The position numbers and the translations under genes are program-made. 64,000 nt of DNA, from NCBI RefSeq assembly GCF_003031405.1, contig NZ_CP020469.1, positions 3,410,001 to 3,474,000 of the forward strand, given 5' to 3'. Position 1 is the first letter of the stretch, and every line of letters starts with the position of its first letter. Under the pieces are notes generated by a model that had not been told where the DNA came from, did no database searches, and saw only the letters and a list, made by a program, of their open reading frames with translations. This DNA comes from Halomonas sp. 'Soap Lake #6' (GTDB lineage: Bacteria; Pseudomonadota; Gammaproteobacteria; Pseudomonadales; Halomonadaceae). Of this stretch, positions 43,125-52,448 are shown in pieces.

Positions 43125-46082
43125 ATGACAAGACCTTCTCCATTCCGACCTCGAGTATTGTCCCAAGCAGTTCGGCTCGCACTGTGCAGCCTGTTGATAA
43201 GCCCCCTGCCTGCGCTGGCGCAATCAAACACCTATACGCGGGAAGAGATTCCCTTCATGGCCTACGACATTGCCCCCGGCGCCCTGGATCATGCACTCAG
43301 CCAATTCGCCACCACCGCTGGCATTACCCTAACTTTCCCCGCTGATTACGCCGCCAACCTCACAACACCTGGGCTGCAAGGTTACTACACCGAAGTAGAT
43401 GGACTGGCCCGCATACTGGAAGGCAGCGACCTTAATATCGTCCCTATTCAGGGAGGCTATACGCTGCAGCAAAGCGCCGCCACCGCGACATCAACCACCG
43501 TAGGCAACCAAACAGAATTCAGCACACTGACCGTAGAAGCCGACCGCATAGACGACAGCTGGGTCTACCACGAGCCCCGTTCGGTGAGTGTTATCAGCCG
43601 GGAGCAGATTGATCGTCGCCCGCCACGGCATGCTTCCGATATGCTGATCGAGACTCCCGGTGTGGCAAGCGCTACCAATAGGCATAACCCTGGGCTATCG
43701 GTGAATATCCGCGGTATGCAGGATTTTGGCCGCGTCAATATGATGGTCGATGGCATGCGCCAGAACTTCGTTCAGAACGCTCACCAGCAACGTAATGGCG
43801 AAATGTACGTCGACTCAGAGCTGCTGTCTGGCGCGGTGGTGGAGCGAGGCCCACGCAGCGGCGTGCATGGTGCCACCGCCATTGCAGGTAGCGTCAACTT
43901 TCAGACTCTCGACTATGACGATGTCATTCTGTCTGACAATGACGTTGGCGTACGGCTAAGGGGGATAACCGGAGCCGGTGGAGAAGGTAACGGCGTCAAC
44001 TTTATAGGTAGTACCGCGGTGGCTGGGCGCTTTGGTGACAATCTGGAACTGCTTGCCGCGCGTAGCCGGCGCTCACTGGGTGACTACAGCATCGGCTCAC
44101 GGGGCGGTGGTGATCGTAATCGTGTCTGGAGCGATACTGGCTACGACTCCTTCTACGATGACGTCAAATTTGCTCGCCAGACTCAAGAGTCAAATCTGTT
44201 CAAGGGCCGATTGCAACTGACCCCAGAACAGTCATTGCAGTTCACCTATGTTGGTACCGAGGTCGACTATACCAATACCACTGATGCAGATTCCTCGGCG
44301 CAGGAGAGTGGCACGCCATGGCGCGACCTAGGTACGTCGAGCGTCGAATCGCAGAGCGTTGCCTTCGATTACAACTGGAACCCTAGCAACAACAACTGGT
44401 TTGATCTCAACGTCAAACTCTATGGCGTGGATACTAAGCTCAACAACTACAACAATCCGGCCTATCCCCCAGGCGATACGGGAATAGTGGATCTCGCCTG
44501 GGATTTCGGGTATTGCGACCAGGATCCAATTCCAAGCTCATGGCAGCCCCATTGCAGCTATGGCATTGGCAAGGACCAGAACATCTCTACCCGTACCTAC
44601 GGCATCCAAGTCGACAACACTTCGCGATTCGCTCTAAACGACACCACCCAGCTCAGTGCCAACTACGGTATCGAGTATTTTCGCGACAAGGCCGATTCCG
44701 AGGTTCGCGTCAACCGTGAAGGGCGCCCGTTACCCGATCACACCCAATATGGCGAGGGCGAAGCGCTAAACCCTTATGGCGAGCGCTCTATCGGCAGTAT
44801 CTTCAGCAATCTAACCCTCGAAGATAACTTCTACACCCTGTCGACGGGGCTGCGTTACGACCACTACTGGCTAACGGGCGATACCCAGGTATATGGAACG
44901 CGAGCCATCTATGAGTCGCGCTTCGATCGCTATATGCGTCTTCAATGTAACCGCGCTGCAGCTGGCAATGCAGGCGCCGCCGTCTTTTGTGATGCGGGAA
45001 GAACCGGTGGCGAAGAGGCGATTTTGGCCATTCCTCTTAATGCATACAACGGCAGTCAGTACGCCGCCAGATGGGAGCAGGAAAATGGTTTCTACGACCA
45101 TCATGTCGACCGTTCGGCAGGCAAGTTGCTGCCCTCGTTGGCGGCAGCGATTCGCCCAACAGACTGGCTAGAGCTCTACGCCAACTGGGGTAAATCTTGG
45201 CGCCCACCCTCCATTAATGAAAGCTTGGTAGTTGGTGCGCATCCCGGCTCCGGCAGCAGCTTCATGTTCCCCAACCCCTTTGCGGATGCAGAAACCACTA
45301 CAAGCTGGGAGGTCGGTGCCAATACGGTATTCAACGACCTGCTGACGCCTGGCGACTCCCTGTTCACCAAACTGGGTTACTTCGATACCCGGGCGGATGA
45401 CTACCTCTTTACAGCAATGGGCGTTGCGCTACCTGGGCAAGGCCGCACTGGTAGCGATGGGGCTGATCCCAGCCGTCTGGCTTTCGTCAATAACCGTACC
45501 CAGACTCAGTTCCGCGGCCTCGAACTGGAGAGCCGCTACGATGCTGGCTGGATCTATGGTGGTGTGACCTATACCCACTATCTCGGTAGCCCCAACCAGT
45601 TCTGCCCAAACCTCTACTTCGCTGGCGCTGGTGAGCATAGATTTGACCAGCCCAATGAGGATGGCTCGATGCCGGAGCAGCATGAGATGGCGCGTGAGGC
45701 GGGGTACGACTCCTGGGAGGAATGGGCTAACAATCAGGTGGTATGCGGCAATATGGCCTTCAACAGCGTGATCGCCAAACCAGTAGACAAGGGTACCGCC
45801 AACCTTGGTGTGCGTCTGTTTGATCAGCGCCTTGATACAGGGCTGCGTTACAACTACAGCGGCAATGGCTGGTACAACCAGGACACTGGGGGCGCTCAGA
45901 CCTGGTTCCGCTACACCACTTGGGACTGGTACGGCAGCTATCGGGTCAACGACCACTTGGCACTTCTCGCCTCAGTGGAGAACCTGACCGATGAAATGTA
46001 CCTGGATGGCTATTCCGATGCCTTGGCGCGGGTCTATTCCCCTGGGCGAACGGCACAGATAGGTATGGAATTGCGCTTCTGA
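43125..46082 (+). CDS. hasR: HasR-type hemophore/heme TonB-dependent transducer, copy 1
   Basis: A 985-aa receptor. After the signal peptide (cleavage near PALAQS) an STN signalling domain spans about residues 38-100 (FMAYDIAPGALDHALSQFATTAGITL in parts). A linker leads to the plug (VSVNIRGMQDFGRVNMMVDGMRQNF) and a large barrel ending GMELRF. HisGln in AHQQRNGEMYVDSE (plug) and HPG in VGAHPGSG (between RPPS and PNPFAD) are candidate heme ligands by analogy with Serratia HasR His189/His603. I start at the ATG at 43125 after AAGG. It is 4.7 kb of hasI-hasS-hasR in order. A near-identical plug segment in copy 2 indicates duplication. Confidence 0.91.
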   Translation: MTRPSPFRPRVLSQAVRLALCSLLISPLPALAQSNTYTREEIPFMAYDIAPGALDHALSQFATTAGITLTFPADYAANLTTPGLQGYYTEVDGLARILEGSDLNIVPIQGGYTLQQSAATATSTTVGNQTEFSTLTVEADRIDDSWVYHEPRSVSVISREQIDRRPPRHASDMLIETPGVASATNRHNPGLSVNIRGMQDFGRVNMMVDGMRQNFVQNAHQQRNGEMYVDSELLSGAVVERGPRSGVHGATAIAGSVNFQTLDYDDVILSDNDVGVRLRGITGAGGEGNGVNFIGSTAVAGRFGDNLELLAARSRRSLGDYSIGSRGGGDRNRVWSDTGYDSFYDDVKFARQTQESNLFKGRLQLTPEQSLQFTYVGTEVDYTNTTDADSSAQESGTPWRDLGTSSVESQSVAFDYNWNPSNNNWFDLNVKLYGVDTKLNNYNNPAYPPGDTGIVDLAWDFGYCDQDPIPSSWQPHCSYGIGKDQNISTRTYGIQVDNTSRFALNDTTQLSANYGIEYFRDKADSEVRVNREGRPLPDHTQYGEGEALNPYGERSIGSIFSNLTLEDNFYTLSTGLRYDHYWLTGDTQVYGTRAIYESRFDRYMRLQCNRAAAGNAGAAVFCDAGRTGGEEAILAIPLNAYNGSQYAARWEQENGFYDHHVDRSAGKLLPSLAAAIRPTDWLELYANWGKSWRPPSINESLVVGAHPGSGSSFMFPNPFADAETTTSWEVGANTVFNDLLTPGDSLFTKLGYFDTRADDYLFTAMGVALPGQGRTGSDGADPSRLAFVNNRTQTQFRGLELESRYDAGWIYGGVTYTHYLGSPNQFCPNLYFAGAGEHRFDQPNEDGSMPEQHEMAREAGYDSWEEWANNQVVCGNMAFNSVIAKPVDKGTANLGVRLFDQRLDTGLRYNYSGNGWYNQDTGGAQTWFRYTTWDWYGSYRVNDHLALLASVENLTDEMYLDGYSDALARVYSPGRTAQIGMELRF

Positions 46083-46208
46083 TTCGGTGATCCACATTGC
46101 GGGTCATAGAAAGGAATATGCGGGAAATCCCGTATGTCGGTGGTCGCGGTAAGGATCACCAAAACGGTGTCATGAGAAAAGCTCTGGCACCTCAATCTGG
46201 TAAGTAAA

Positions 46209-46360
46209 AGATGTTAGAAACAGCATCGCTACCGGCACCAATGGTGGTCTGATCACTGCGCTGGAGCACAACGGCCTCCCCCCTGCCAAGTCGAACTCGT
46301 CGACCAGGTGGGTGACCGCGCGGCAGCCAGAGCGAATTCGATTTCGCTCTGGCTACATGA
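46209..46360 (+). pseudogene. C-terminal remnant of a second hasA hemophore gene
   Basis: Frame one reads DVRNSIATGTNGGLITALEHNGL, which lines up with the GTPNDGGLLAVLGDAGLL region of the intact HasA at 50400 or so. After a frame change, SEFDFALAT and a stop follow, nearly the intact terminus SEFDFALAA. The DNA from 46331 matches 50398 onward over about 60 bp, including 24 consecutive identical bases and the 3' flank (tgagcaaYgccatcgctataa). The N-terminal two thirds with heme ligands is gone. It sits directly after hasR1, as hasA sits after hasR2. Confidence 0.82.
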
Positions 46361-46627
46361 GCAATGCCATCGCTATAACCACCTGATAAAAAGGTGCAGA
46401 GCACCTAGCCCTGGTTGAGGCGGTTCTATTTTGAATCGTTTCAACCAGATGCTGCCTTTGTTTTTTATGGCATCTAACCGCCACCCATTAAAGTGCATTT
46501 CCCAATAGATCGTTAACCATCGCCATGGACGCCAGCCCAGCCCTTTAAACTGCCCTTCCCCCTTCACACACAAAAAAACTGAAATAAATGCATTTTTTGA
46601 TGAGGGAACTTCCGACCTCAAACGTTA

Positions 46628-46660
46628 ATGATTATACAAACGATTATTATTAGCATAAAG
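46628..46660. promoter_or_regulatory. Possible Fur-type site before hasR copy 2
   Basis: The sequence atgattatacaaacgattattattagcat has two overlapping ATTAT-rich half-sites, the second ACGATTATTATTAGC. It lies 20-50 bp upstream of the preferred hasR2 start. It is a weaker match than the sites before hemP and hasI. Confidence 0.4.
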
Positions 46661-46678
46661 AAAGGGGGCATTACGTTC

Positions 46679-49600
46679 ATGCACTTCCAGGGTTTTCCAC
46701 TCAAGCCGCTTGAGGCGAGCCTTAAACCTAAGCGTCGACCTACAGTTAGGTATACCGTGGCCGCTGTTATGCTAGGCTTGCTTGCCACCTCAGCTCAGGC
46801 CCAATCAGCCCTTCAGGGAACGGCTGAAGCCGAACAGCAAAACCCTGTGCAACAACGCTATACGTTCGATCTGCCCGAGCAGCACCTGCTTTACTCGCTG
46901 GGTGAATTTACCGCCACCACGCAGATTGCTGTGATACGTCAGGATGGTCAACCCATTGACGGTATCGCACCAGCCTTACACGGCGAAATGACAGCAGATG
47001 AAGCACTACGCACACTGCTCGCCGGTTCCTCACTTGCCATATCGTACCGTAATCCAAGAACCGCTGAGTTACTGCCCCCTTCCACGGCCACTACCGTGGG
47101 CAATCAAACCACCTTTAGCACCGTCACAGTAGAAGCCGACCGCATAAACGACAACTGGGTCTATCACGAGCCCCGTTCGGTGAGTGTTATCAGCCGGGAG
47201 CAGATTGATCGCACACCGCCCCGTCATGCCGCCGATATGCTCCAGGAAACACCGGGCGTTTATAGCGCGGTCAATGCGCAAGACCCAGGGCTGTCGGTCA
47301 ACATCCGCGGCATGCAGGATTTTGGGCGCGTCAATATGATGGTTGATGGTATGCGCCAGAACTTCAACGAGAACGGCCACCAGCAGCGCAACGGCACCAT
47401 GTATGTCGACTCCGAGTTATTGTCAGATGTCGTCATTGAGAAAGGAGCCAGTACGGGGGTGCATGGCGCGGGCGCCATCGCTGGTAGTGCCAACTTCCGC
47501 ACCATCGATGTAGATGATGTTCTTTTACCGGGTAAAGATATAGGCGTGCGCTTACGCGGTATGACCGGCGTAGGCGGCGAAGGTAATGGAGTTAACTTTA
47601 TTGGTAGCGCCGCTGTGGCCGGGCGCCTTGGCGATCGTTGGGAACTGCTGGCAGCGCGCAGCAACCGTAATTTCGGCGAATATGCGCCTGGCCACCGTAG
47701 ACCAAACTACGATTTCCTAACGGTAGGGGTTCAGGATGAGTTTCATCAGGAGATAGAGCAAGACGTCGAACGGGTCAGATTTACAGATAACGAACAGGAC
47801 TCAAACCTGTTCAAGGCACGTTTTCATATCGATGATGATCAGTCGCTAACGCTCTCTTACCTGGGCACCGACCTCTCCTATAACAACGTTTCCGATCGAC
47901 AAGTGCTTAATCCTGTCGATAGCACCGTACGTGATGGCGATGACGCTTGGCGCCGCTTTGGCGATGCCAGCACAACTTCCGACTCGGTCAGCCTGCGCTA
48001 TAACCTTAACCCCTCCTCCCCTCTGATCAACCTGGAGGCTAATGCCTATTTCGTTTCAACAGAAGGGCAGCGTTATACCGAGGCTGGCCGGCCTGTGGTG
48101 CAAAACGGCACCGATATGACCGACCTCTACTGGATGATTGGCGTCTGCGAACAAAATCCCGTACCGGATAATGCCTATAACGCCTGTCGGGCCGGGCTAG
48201 ACAACAATAACCGCACTCAAATCGATACCTACGGCTTTACGCTGGAAAACACTGCGCGCTTTTCACTAGGTGGCATGGATGGTTTTTCCTCTAACCACGG
48301 TATTGAGTACTTTATTGATAAGGGCGAGTCCACCACTACACAAGAGCGTGGCGGACGCCAGTTGGCCTCGACCGACAACACCATGCAGCCCAGCGGTGAA
48401 CGCAGTATTGCCAGCGCCTTTGGCAATCTGCAGTGGGAAAACGAGACCTTTACCCTGGCGGCAGGGCTTCGCTACGACTACTACAAGCTTAAGGGATCAA
48501 CAAAGTTGCCTGGAGTAGAGTGGACTTACTATGACCGCTATGCCAGGGCTTCGCGGTACGCAGAGAATCAGTTGGCAAGTCGAACCAGAAACTGTCATAA
48601 CCCCTCCCCCGGTGCAAGTGAGCGCTCGATACAGATGGCTTGCGATAGCCTTGCTGCTTTTGAAGGCTACGCCAACGACCCAACCACTCTCCCCAACTAT
48701 GAGACACATTGGCGTTACGAACCCACTTGGTTATCGGACACTGTGATGCAAGATTACGACGTCGATAACAGTATGGATAAGTTGCTGCCTACATTATCCG
48801 CAGCCTATCGCCCCAATGAGAACGTCGAGCTATTTGCCAATTGGGGCCGCGGCTGGCGGCCACCCGCACTCACAGAAACACTAATGCAGGGCAGCCACCC
48901 TGGCGACCCCTTTGCGGTGATGTTCCCTAATCCCCACGCCCAGCCGGAAACCTCGCGCAGCTGGGATGTGGGCGCCAACTTTACCGCCCAGGATCTGTTT
49001 AAAAGTGGGGATCGCTTCTTCAGCAAGCTCTCTTACTACGACACCCGGGTGGATAACTACCTGATCACCTCCATGGTTAACGTGATGCCAGGGCAGCAAG
49101 GGGGGTTAGGCCACACCATGTTCGTGCCCAACCTGTTACCGATGAACTTCCGTGGTTTGGAGTTGGAGATCGATTACGACGCCGAGCGCTGGTACACCCA
49201 GGCCAACTATACCCATGTACTGGGTAGCGATAATCAGTTCTGCCAGAAGATCTATCCACTGGGCAGCGGTAATATCCGCGAAGATATACCGGATGAGAAC
49301 GGCAACTACTCTGACGCTCACTACGAAGCGATCGAAGCAGGCTACGACTCTTATGAGGCCATGCTTGATGATCGAACGTATTGCGGTATTGACGTGATCG
49401 GTATGAACAGCGCCCGTCAGTTGCCGATGGATCGCGGCAGCCTGGTATTCGGCACCCGCTGGTTCGACCAGCGCCTGGATGTGGGCACACGCCTTAACTA
49501 CAGCGCCGCGGGTGGGCCAGAAGACTTTGCCTTTGATCTGTGGCCCACCTACGTCACCTGGGATCTGTTTGCCAGCTACCAAGTCAACCCTAACCTGCTA

Positions 49601-49720
49601 CTACGCGCCACCATGCTTAACGTGCGTGATCGCAACTACGTCACCGGCTACTCGGATATTTTCTCCAAGAGCTATGGGCCAGGCCGTACACTCATGGCCG
49701 GAGCAGAACTGCGTTTTTAA
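46679..49720 (+). CDS. hasR: HasR-type hemophore/heme TonB-dependent transducer, copy 2
   Basis: A 1013-aa receptor with a signal peptide ending near SAQAQS, STN domain at about residues 68-130 (FDLPEQHLLYSLGEFTATTQIAV in parts), plug (LSVNIRGMQDFGRVNMMVDGMRQNF) and barrel ending GAELRF. Candidate heme ligands are in GHQQRNGTMY and QGSHPGDP. I prefer the ATG at 46679 (MHFQGF) after AAAGGGGG; the open frame from 46628 begins inside the Fur-like site. It is directly upstream of the intact hasA and so the likely partner of the extant hemophore. Over residues 145-250 it is nearly the same as copy 1, while extracellular loops differ. Confidence 0.91.
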   Translation: MHFQGFPLKPLEASLKPKRRPTVRYTVAAVMLGLLATSAQAQSALQGTAEAEQQNPVQQRYTFDLPEQHLLYSLGEFTATTQIAVIRQDGQPIDGIAPALHGEMTADEALRTLLAGSSLAISYRNPRTAELLPPSTATTVGNQTTFSTVTVEADRINDNWVYHEPRSVSVISREQIDRTPPRHAADMLQETPGVYSAVNAQDPGLSVNIRGMQDFGRVNMMVDGMRQNFNENGHQQRNGTMYVDSELLSDVVIEKGASTGVHGAGAIAGSANFRTIDVDDVLLPGKDIGVRLRGMTGVGGEGNGVNFIGSAAVAGRLGDRWELLAARSNRNFGEYAPGHRRPNYDFLTVGVQDEFHQEIEQDVERVRFTDNEQDSNLFKARFHIDDDQSLTLSYLGTDLSYNNVSDRQVLNPVDSTVRDGDDAWRRFGDASTTSDSVSLRYNLNPSSPLINLEANAYFVSTEGQRYTEAGRPVVQNGTDMTDLYWMIGVCEQNPVPDNAYNACRAGLDNNNRTQIDTYGFTLENTARFSLGGMDGFSSNHGIEYFIDKGESTTTQERGGRQLASTDNTMQPSGERSIASAFGNLQWENETFTLAAGLRYDYYKLKGSTKLPGVEWTYYDRYARASRYAENQLASRTRNCHNPSPGASERSIQMACDSLAAFEGYANDPTTLPNYETHWRYEPTWLSDTVMQDYDVDNSMDKLLPTLSAAYRPNENVELFANWGRGWRPPALTETLMQGSHPGDPFAVMFPNPHAQPETSRSWDVGANFTAQDLFKSGDRFFSKLSYYDTRVDNYLITSMVNVMPGQQGGLGHTMFVPNLLPMNFRGLELEIDYDAERWYTQANYTHVLGSDNQFCQKIYPLGSGNIREDIPDENGNYSDAHYEAIEAGYDSYEAMLDDRTYCGIDVIGMNSARQLPMDRGSLVFGTRWFDQRLDVGTRLNYSAAGGPEDFAFDLWPTYVTWDLFASYQVNPNLLLRATMLNVRDRNYVTGYSDIFSKSYGPGRTLMAGAELRF

Positions 49721-49727
49721 TTCAATT

Positions 49728-49748
49728 ACGGCGCGTGACGCGCGCCGT
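49728..49748 (+). promoter_or_regulatory. GC-rich stem-loop between hasR2 and hasA
   Basis: Perfect 8-bp arms (acggcgcg at 49728-49735, cgcgccgt at 49741-49748) and 5-base loop, just after the hasR2 stop. No strong T-tract follows. It may end the receptor message or define the 5' end of a separate hasA transcript. Confidence 0.5.
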
Positions 49749-49848
49749 TTACGAACATGCCCACCCTACGGGTATGCAGGGCAGATAATTAACGTTATCT
49801 GCCAATCACGGCCTCAAGGCCAACATTGATAGATCAAGGAGACTGAAA

Positions 49849-50427
49849 ATGTCCATTAGCTATACTTATGATGAAGCCTATTTCCCTGATACGTTTTCAA
49901 CCGGCACGCTGGAACTCCTGTTAACAGAGTTTCAAAAGGAGGGAGCAGGTGGAGAGCACAGCGACGATAACCCAGGTGGTATCAATACCGGCGGATTCTT
50001 CACCAACGGAGTTAACTCAGGCTTGGCGGGCGATACTTACGCTATGGCCAACAATGATGGCGACTTCGCTTTCTCCGCTACTGGCAGCCTATCCTATAAC
50101 TTCGCGGCTCACTCACTAACCGGTACTCTGGAGAGCATTACTCTGGGCTCCTTCCTTAACAGCGACGGCACGGTTACCAACGACTTCATTACCTTTACCT
50201 TCGACGACCCGATCGTGTCCGAGAACAGTGGCCGCGACAATACCGTCCACGACATCATCTGGGGCCTGATGAACGGTAAAGTGGAAGGTGCCGAAGACAG
50301 CGCTGGCACGCCTAACGATGGCGGCCTACTAGCGGTACTGGGCGATGCTGGCCTTCTCGGCGATATCATCCCGGCCTCCGTCACCGGTGTATCTACCAGC
50401 GAATTCGATTTCGCTCTGGCTGCGTGA
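49849..50427 (+). CDS. hasA: Secreted hemophore HasA
   Basis: A 192-aa HasA-family hemophore with no N-terminal signal peptide, as expected for type I secretion. His37 lies 13 residues before GGF exactly as Serratia His32 does. Tyr83 (SLSYNF) and His88 (AAHSLTG) match Tyr75 and its hydrogen-bond partner His83, though only four residues separate them here against seven in Serratia. DNTVHDIIWGLMNG is the conserved late block. The C-terminus SEFDFALAA ends in the hydrophobic secretion signal seen in Pseudomonas HasA (DLALAA). A strong AAGGAG RBS precedes the ATG. Exporter genes follow. Confidence 0.92.
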   Translation: MSISYTYDEAYFPDTFSTGTLELLLTEFQKEGAGGEHSDDNPGGINTGGFFTNGVNSGLAGDTYAMANNDGDFAFSATGSLSYNFAAHSLTGTLESITLGSFLNSDGTVTNDFITFTFDDPIVSENSGRDNTVHDIIWGLMNGKVEGAEDSAGTPNDGGLLAVLGDAGLLGDIIPASVTGVSTSEFDFALAA

Positions 50428-50460
50428 GCAACGCCATCGCTATAAACACCTAATAAAAAA

Positions 50461-50481
50461 GGCAAGGGGAATCCCCTTGCC
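50461..50481 (+). promoter_or_regulatory. Stem-loop between hasA and hasD
   Basis: Perfect 9-bp arms (ggcaagggg at 50461-50469, ccccttgcc at 50473-50481), 3-base loop, 33 bp after the hasA stop. It has no T-tract, so it is more likely a partial terminator or RNA-stabilising element that keeps hemophore expression above that of the exporter. Confidence 0.6.
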
Positions 50482-50660
50482 GCAACGTTCAAACACCGCG
50501 TCATGGGCGATATACCTTGGCGCGGTGCCTCGGCATTCTCGCCCGATGAGACGAGAAGTCAAGCAGAGACGTGACCAAAGCACTAATGAGAGAACGAATT
50601 CGAGACGAATTGCTATGGCGCTTCGTTGATTTGTTACGTCTATTTTCAGGGACATAGCTA

Positions 50661-52448
50661 ATGACCCCCTCCCAACGCCAGCCCGGAAACGAACTCTACC
50701 GAGCGCTCGGCCGCTATCGCGGCACACTGCGCTCGGTAGGGCTGTTCAGTGCGGTTATCAATCTACTGATGCTAGTGCCGCCGCTGTATATGCTGCAGGT
50801 CTATGATCGCGTACTGGCTTCCGGCAATACCACCACGCTAATGATGCTAACGGGCATGGCGCTGGGGCTGCTGGCGTTAATGGGTGCCTTGGAGTACATA
50901 CGCAGCCTGGCGGTTATTCATATTGGCGAACGGTTCGATGAACAACTGGGGGAGCGGGTTTACGCGGCGGCCTTCGAGCGCGGGCTAAGCGGCCAGGCAG
51001 CGCAGGCGGGGCAAGCCACGCGGGATCTTGACTCGCTGCGCCAATTTATCACCGGCAACGCGGTATTTGCGTTCTTCGATGCCCCCTGGTTCCCGTTGTA
51101 TTTGCTGGTGATGTTTATGTTCCACCCCTGGATTGGTTGCCTGGCACTGGGGGGCGCCGTGGTACTGGTGGGCTTAGCATGGCTGAATGAACGGCTTTCC
51201 CAGCCGCCGCTGCGTGAAGCGGGTTCGCTTTCTGTACAGGCCAATGCTATGGCAGAAGCACAATTACGCCATGCCGATGCCATCGAGTCGATGGGTATGC
51301 TGTCGGCCTTTACCCGCCGTTGGTCGCACCTGCACGATGGCTTTGTTGCACTGCAGGGACTGGCCAGCGAGCGTACCGCTCTGGTTACCGCTATCTCCAA
51401 GAGCCTGCGCGTGGCGTTGCAGTCACTGGTGCTGGGATTGGGCGCTTGGCTAGCAATTGGCGGGCAGATCAGCCCTGGCACGATGATCGCGGGCTCTATC
51501 CTAATGGGCCGTGCACTTAGCCCCATTGATCAGGTCATCAATGCCTGGCGGCAGTGGTCATCGACACGGCTGGCTTACCAACGTTTGGGTAACCTGCTAA
51601 CAGCACACCCGGCCCGCCAGCCAGGCATGGACCTCCCTGCCCCGCTGGGCAAGCTTAATGTGGAGCCGGTGAGCGCCATGCCGCCCGGCCGAAAAGTACC
51701 CACACTAGTTCAAGTGGGCTTTCAATTGGAAGCGGGCAGCGTGCTCGGTGTTATCGGGCCTTCGGGGTCAGGCAAATCTACCCTGGCCAAACTGCTGGTG
51801 GGTGTTTGGAAGCCGAAGATCGGCACCGTGCGGCTGGATGGCGCCGATATCCAGAGCTGGGACAAGGCACTACTGGGGCCACATATCGGCTACCTGCCTC
51901 AGGATGTCGAGCTGTTTGCAGGTAGCGTGGCGGAGAATATCGCCCGCTTCAGCGAACCAGACCCCATGAAGGTCGTCGAGGCCGCTAAAACGGCTGGCGT
52001 ACACGAACTGATTCTGGCCCTCCCCAATGGCTACGACACCTACTTGGGAGATAGCGGGATCGGCCTTTCGGGTGGGCAGCGCCAGCGTATTGCCCTGGCC
52101 AGGGCGCTCTACGGCCCCCCAGCGCTCGTCGTGTTGGACGAACCCAATGCAAGCCTTGATGACGCCGGTGAAAAAGCACTCTTGGAAGCGTTACAGCGGC
52201 TGCGCGAACGCCACGTTACGGTGGTGCTGATCACCCACCGCCCTCAGGTACTCAAGGCCACCTCTCACTTGCTAGTACTACGTGAAGGCCGCCTGCAGAA
52301 GTTCGGCCCCACTGAAGAGATATTGCAAGCCCTGAGCGCTGCCCGACAAGCGGCAGCACCTGCCAATGGCGCGATGGCCAGCCCGTATGCGCAAAGCGCT
52401 TATACCTACGGCAATGTTTCCATCAATCGTCAGGAGCAGCGCGCATGA
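50661..52448 (+). CDS. hasD: Type I secretion ABC exporter (HasD/PrtD)
   Basis: A 595-aa half-transporter with six membrane helices in residues about 25-310 and a C-terminal ATPase. Walker [10 protein letters not shown] is at about 366-374, [15 protein letters not shown] is the Q-loop region, LSGGQRQR the signature, and [12 protein letters not shown]alker B with Asn in place of the usual Thr/Asn position. There is no C39 peptidase or C39-like domain, as in PrtD/HasD/AprD exporters. It energises secretion of HasA. It overlaps hasE by 4 bp. AGGGA lies eleven bases upstream. Confidence 0.93.
   Translation: MTPSQRQPGNELYRALGRYRGTLRSVGLFSAVINLLMLVPPLYMLQVYDRVLASGNTTTLMMLTGMALGLLALMGALEYIRSLAVIHIGERFDEQLGERVYAAAFERGLSGQAAQAGQATRDLDSLRQFITGNAVFAFFDAPWFPLYLLVMFMFHPWIGCLALGGAVVLVGLAWLNERLSQPPLREAGSLSVQANAMAEAQLRHADAIESMGMLSAFTRRWSHLHDGFVALQGLASERTALVTAISKSLRVALQSLVLGLGAWLAIGGQISPGTMIAGSILMGRALSPIDQVINAWRQWSSTRLAYQRLGNLLTAHPARQPGMDLPAPLGKLNVEPVSAMPPGRKVPTLVQVGFQLEAGSVLGVIGPSGSGKSTLAKLLVGVWKPKIGTVRLDGADIQSWDKALLGPHIGYLPQDVELFAGSVAENIARFSEPDPMKVVEAAKTAGVHELILALPNGYDTYLGDSGIGLSGGQRQRIALARALYGPPALVVLDEPNASLDDAGEKALLEALQRLRERHVTVVLITHRPQVLKATSHLLVLREGRLQKFGPTEEILQALSAARQAAAPANGAMASPYAQSAYTYGNVSINRQEQRA

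Noticed and set aside
45429..45956. 175-aa open frame on the minus strand opposite hasR1
   Set aside because: It lies wholly inside hasR1, has no RBS or recognisable domain, and arises from codon bias of the real gene.
46083..46208. Insertion-sequence end (GGTGATCC/GGATCACC inverted pair)
   Set aside because: The 8-bp arms are about 60 bp apart, and no transposase or target duplication is visible.
51000..51526. 188-aa open frame opposite hasD
   Set aside because: Fully antisense to the hasD membrane domain and lacking start signals.
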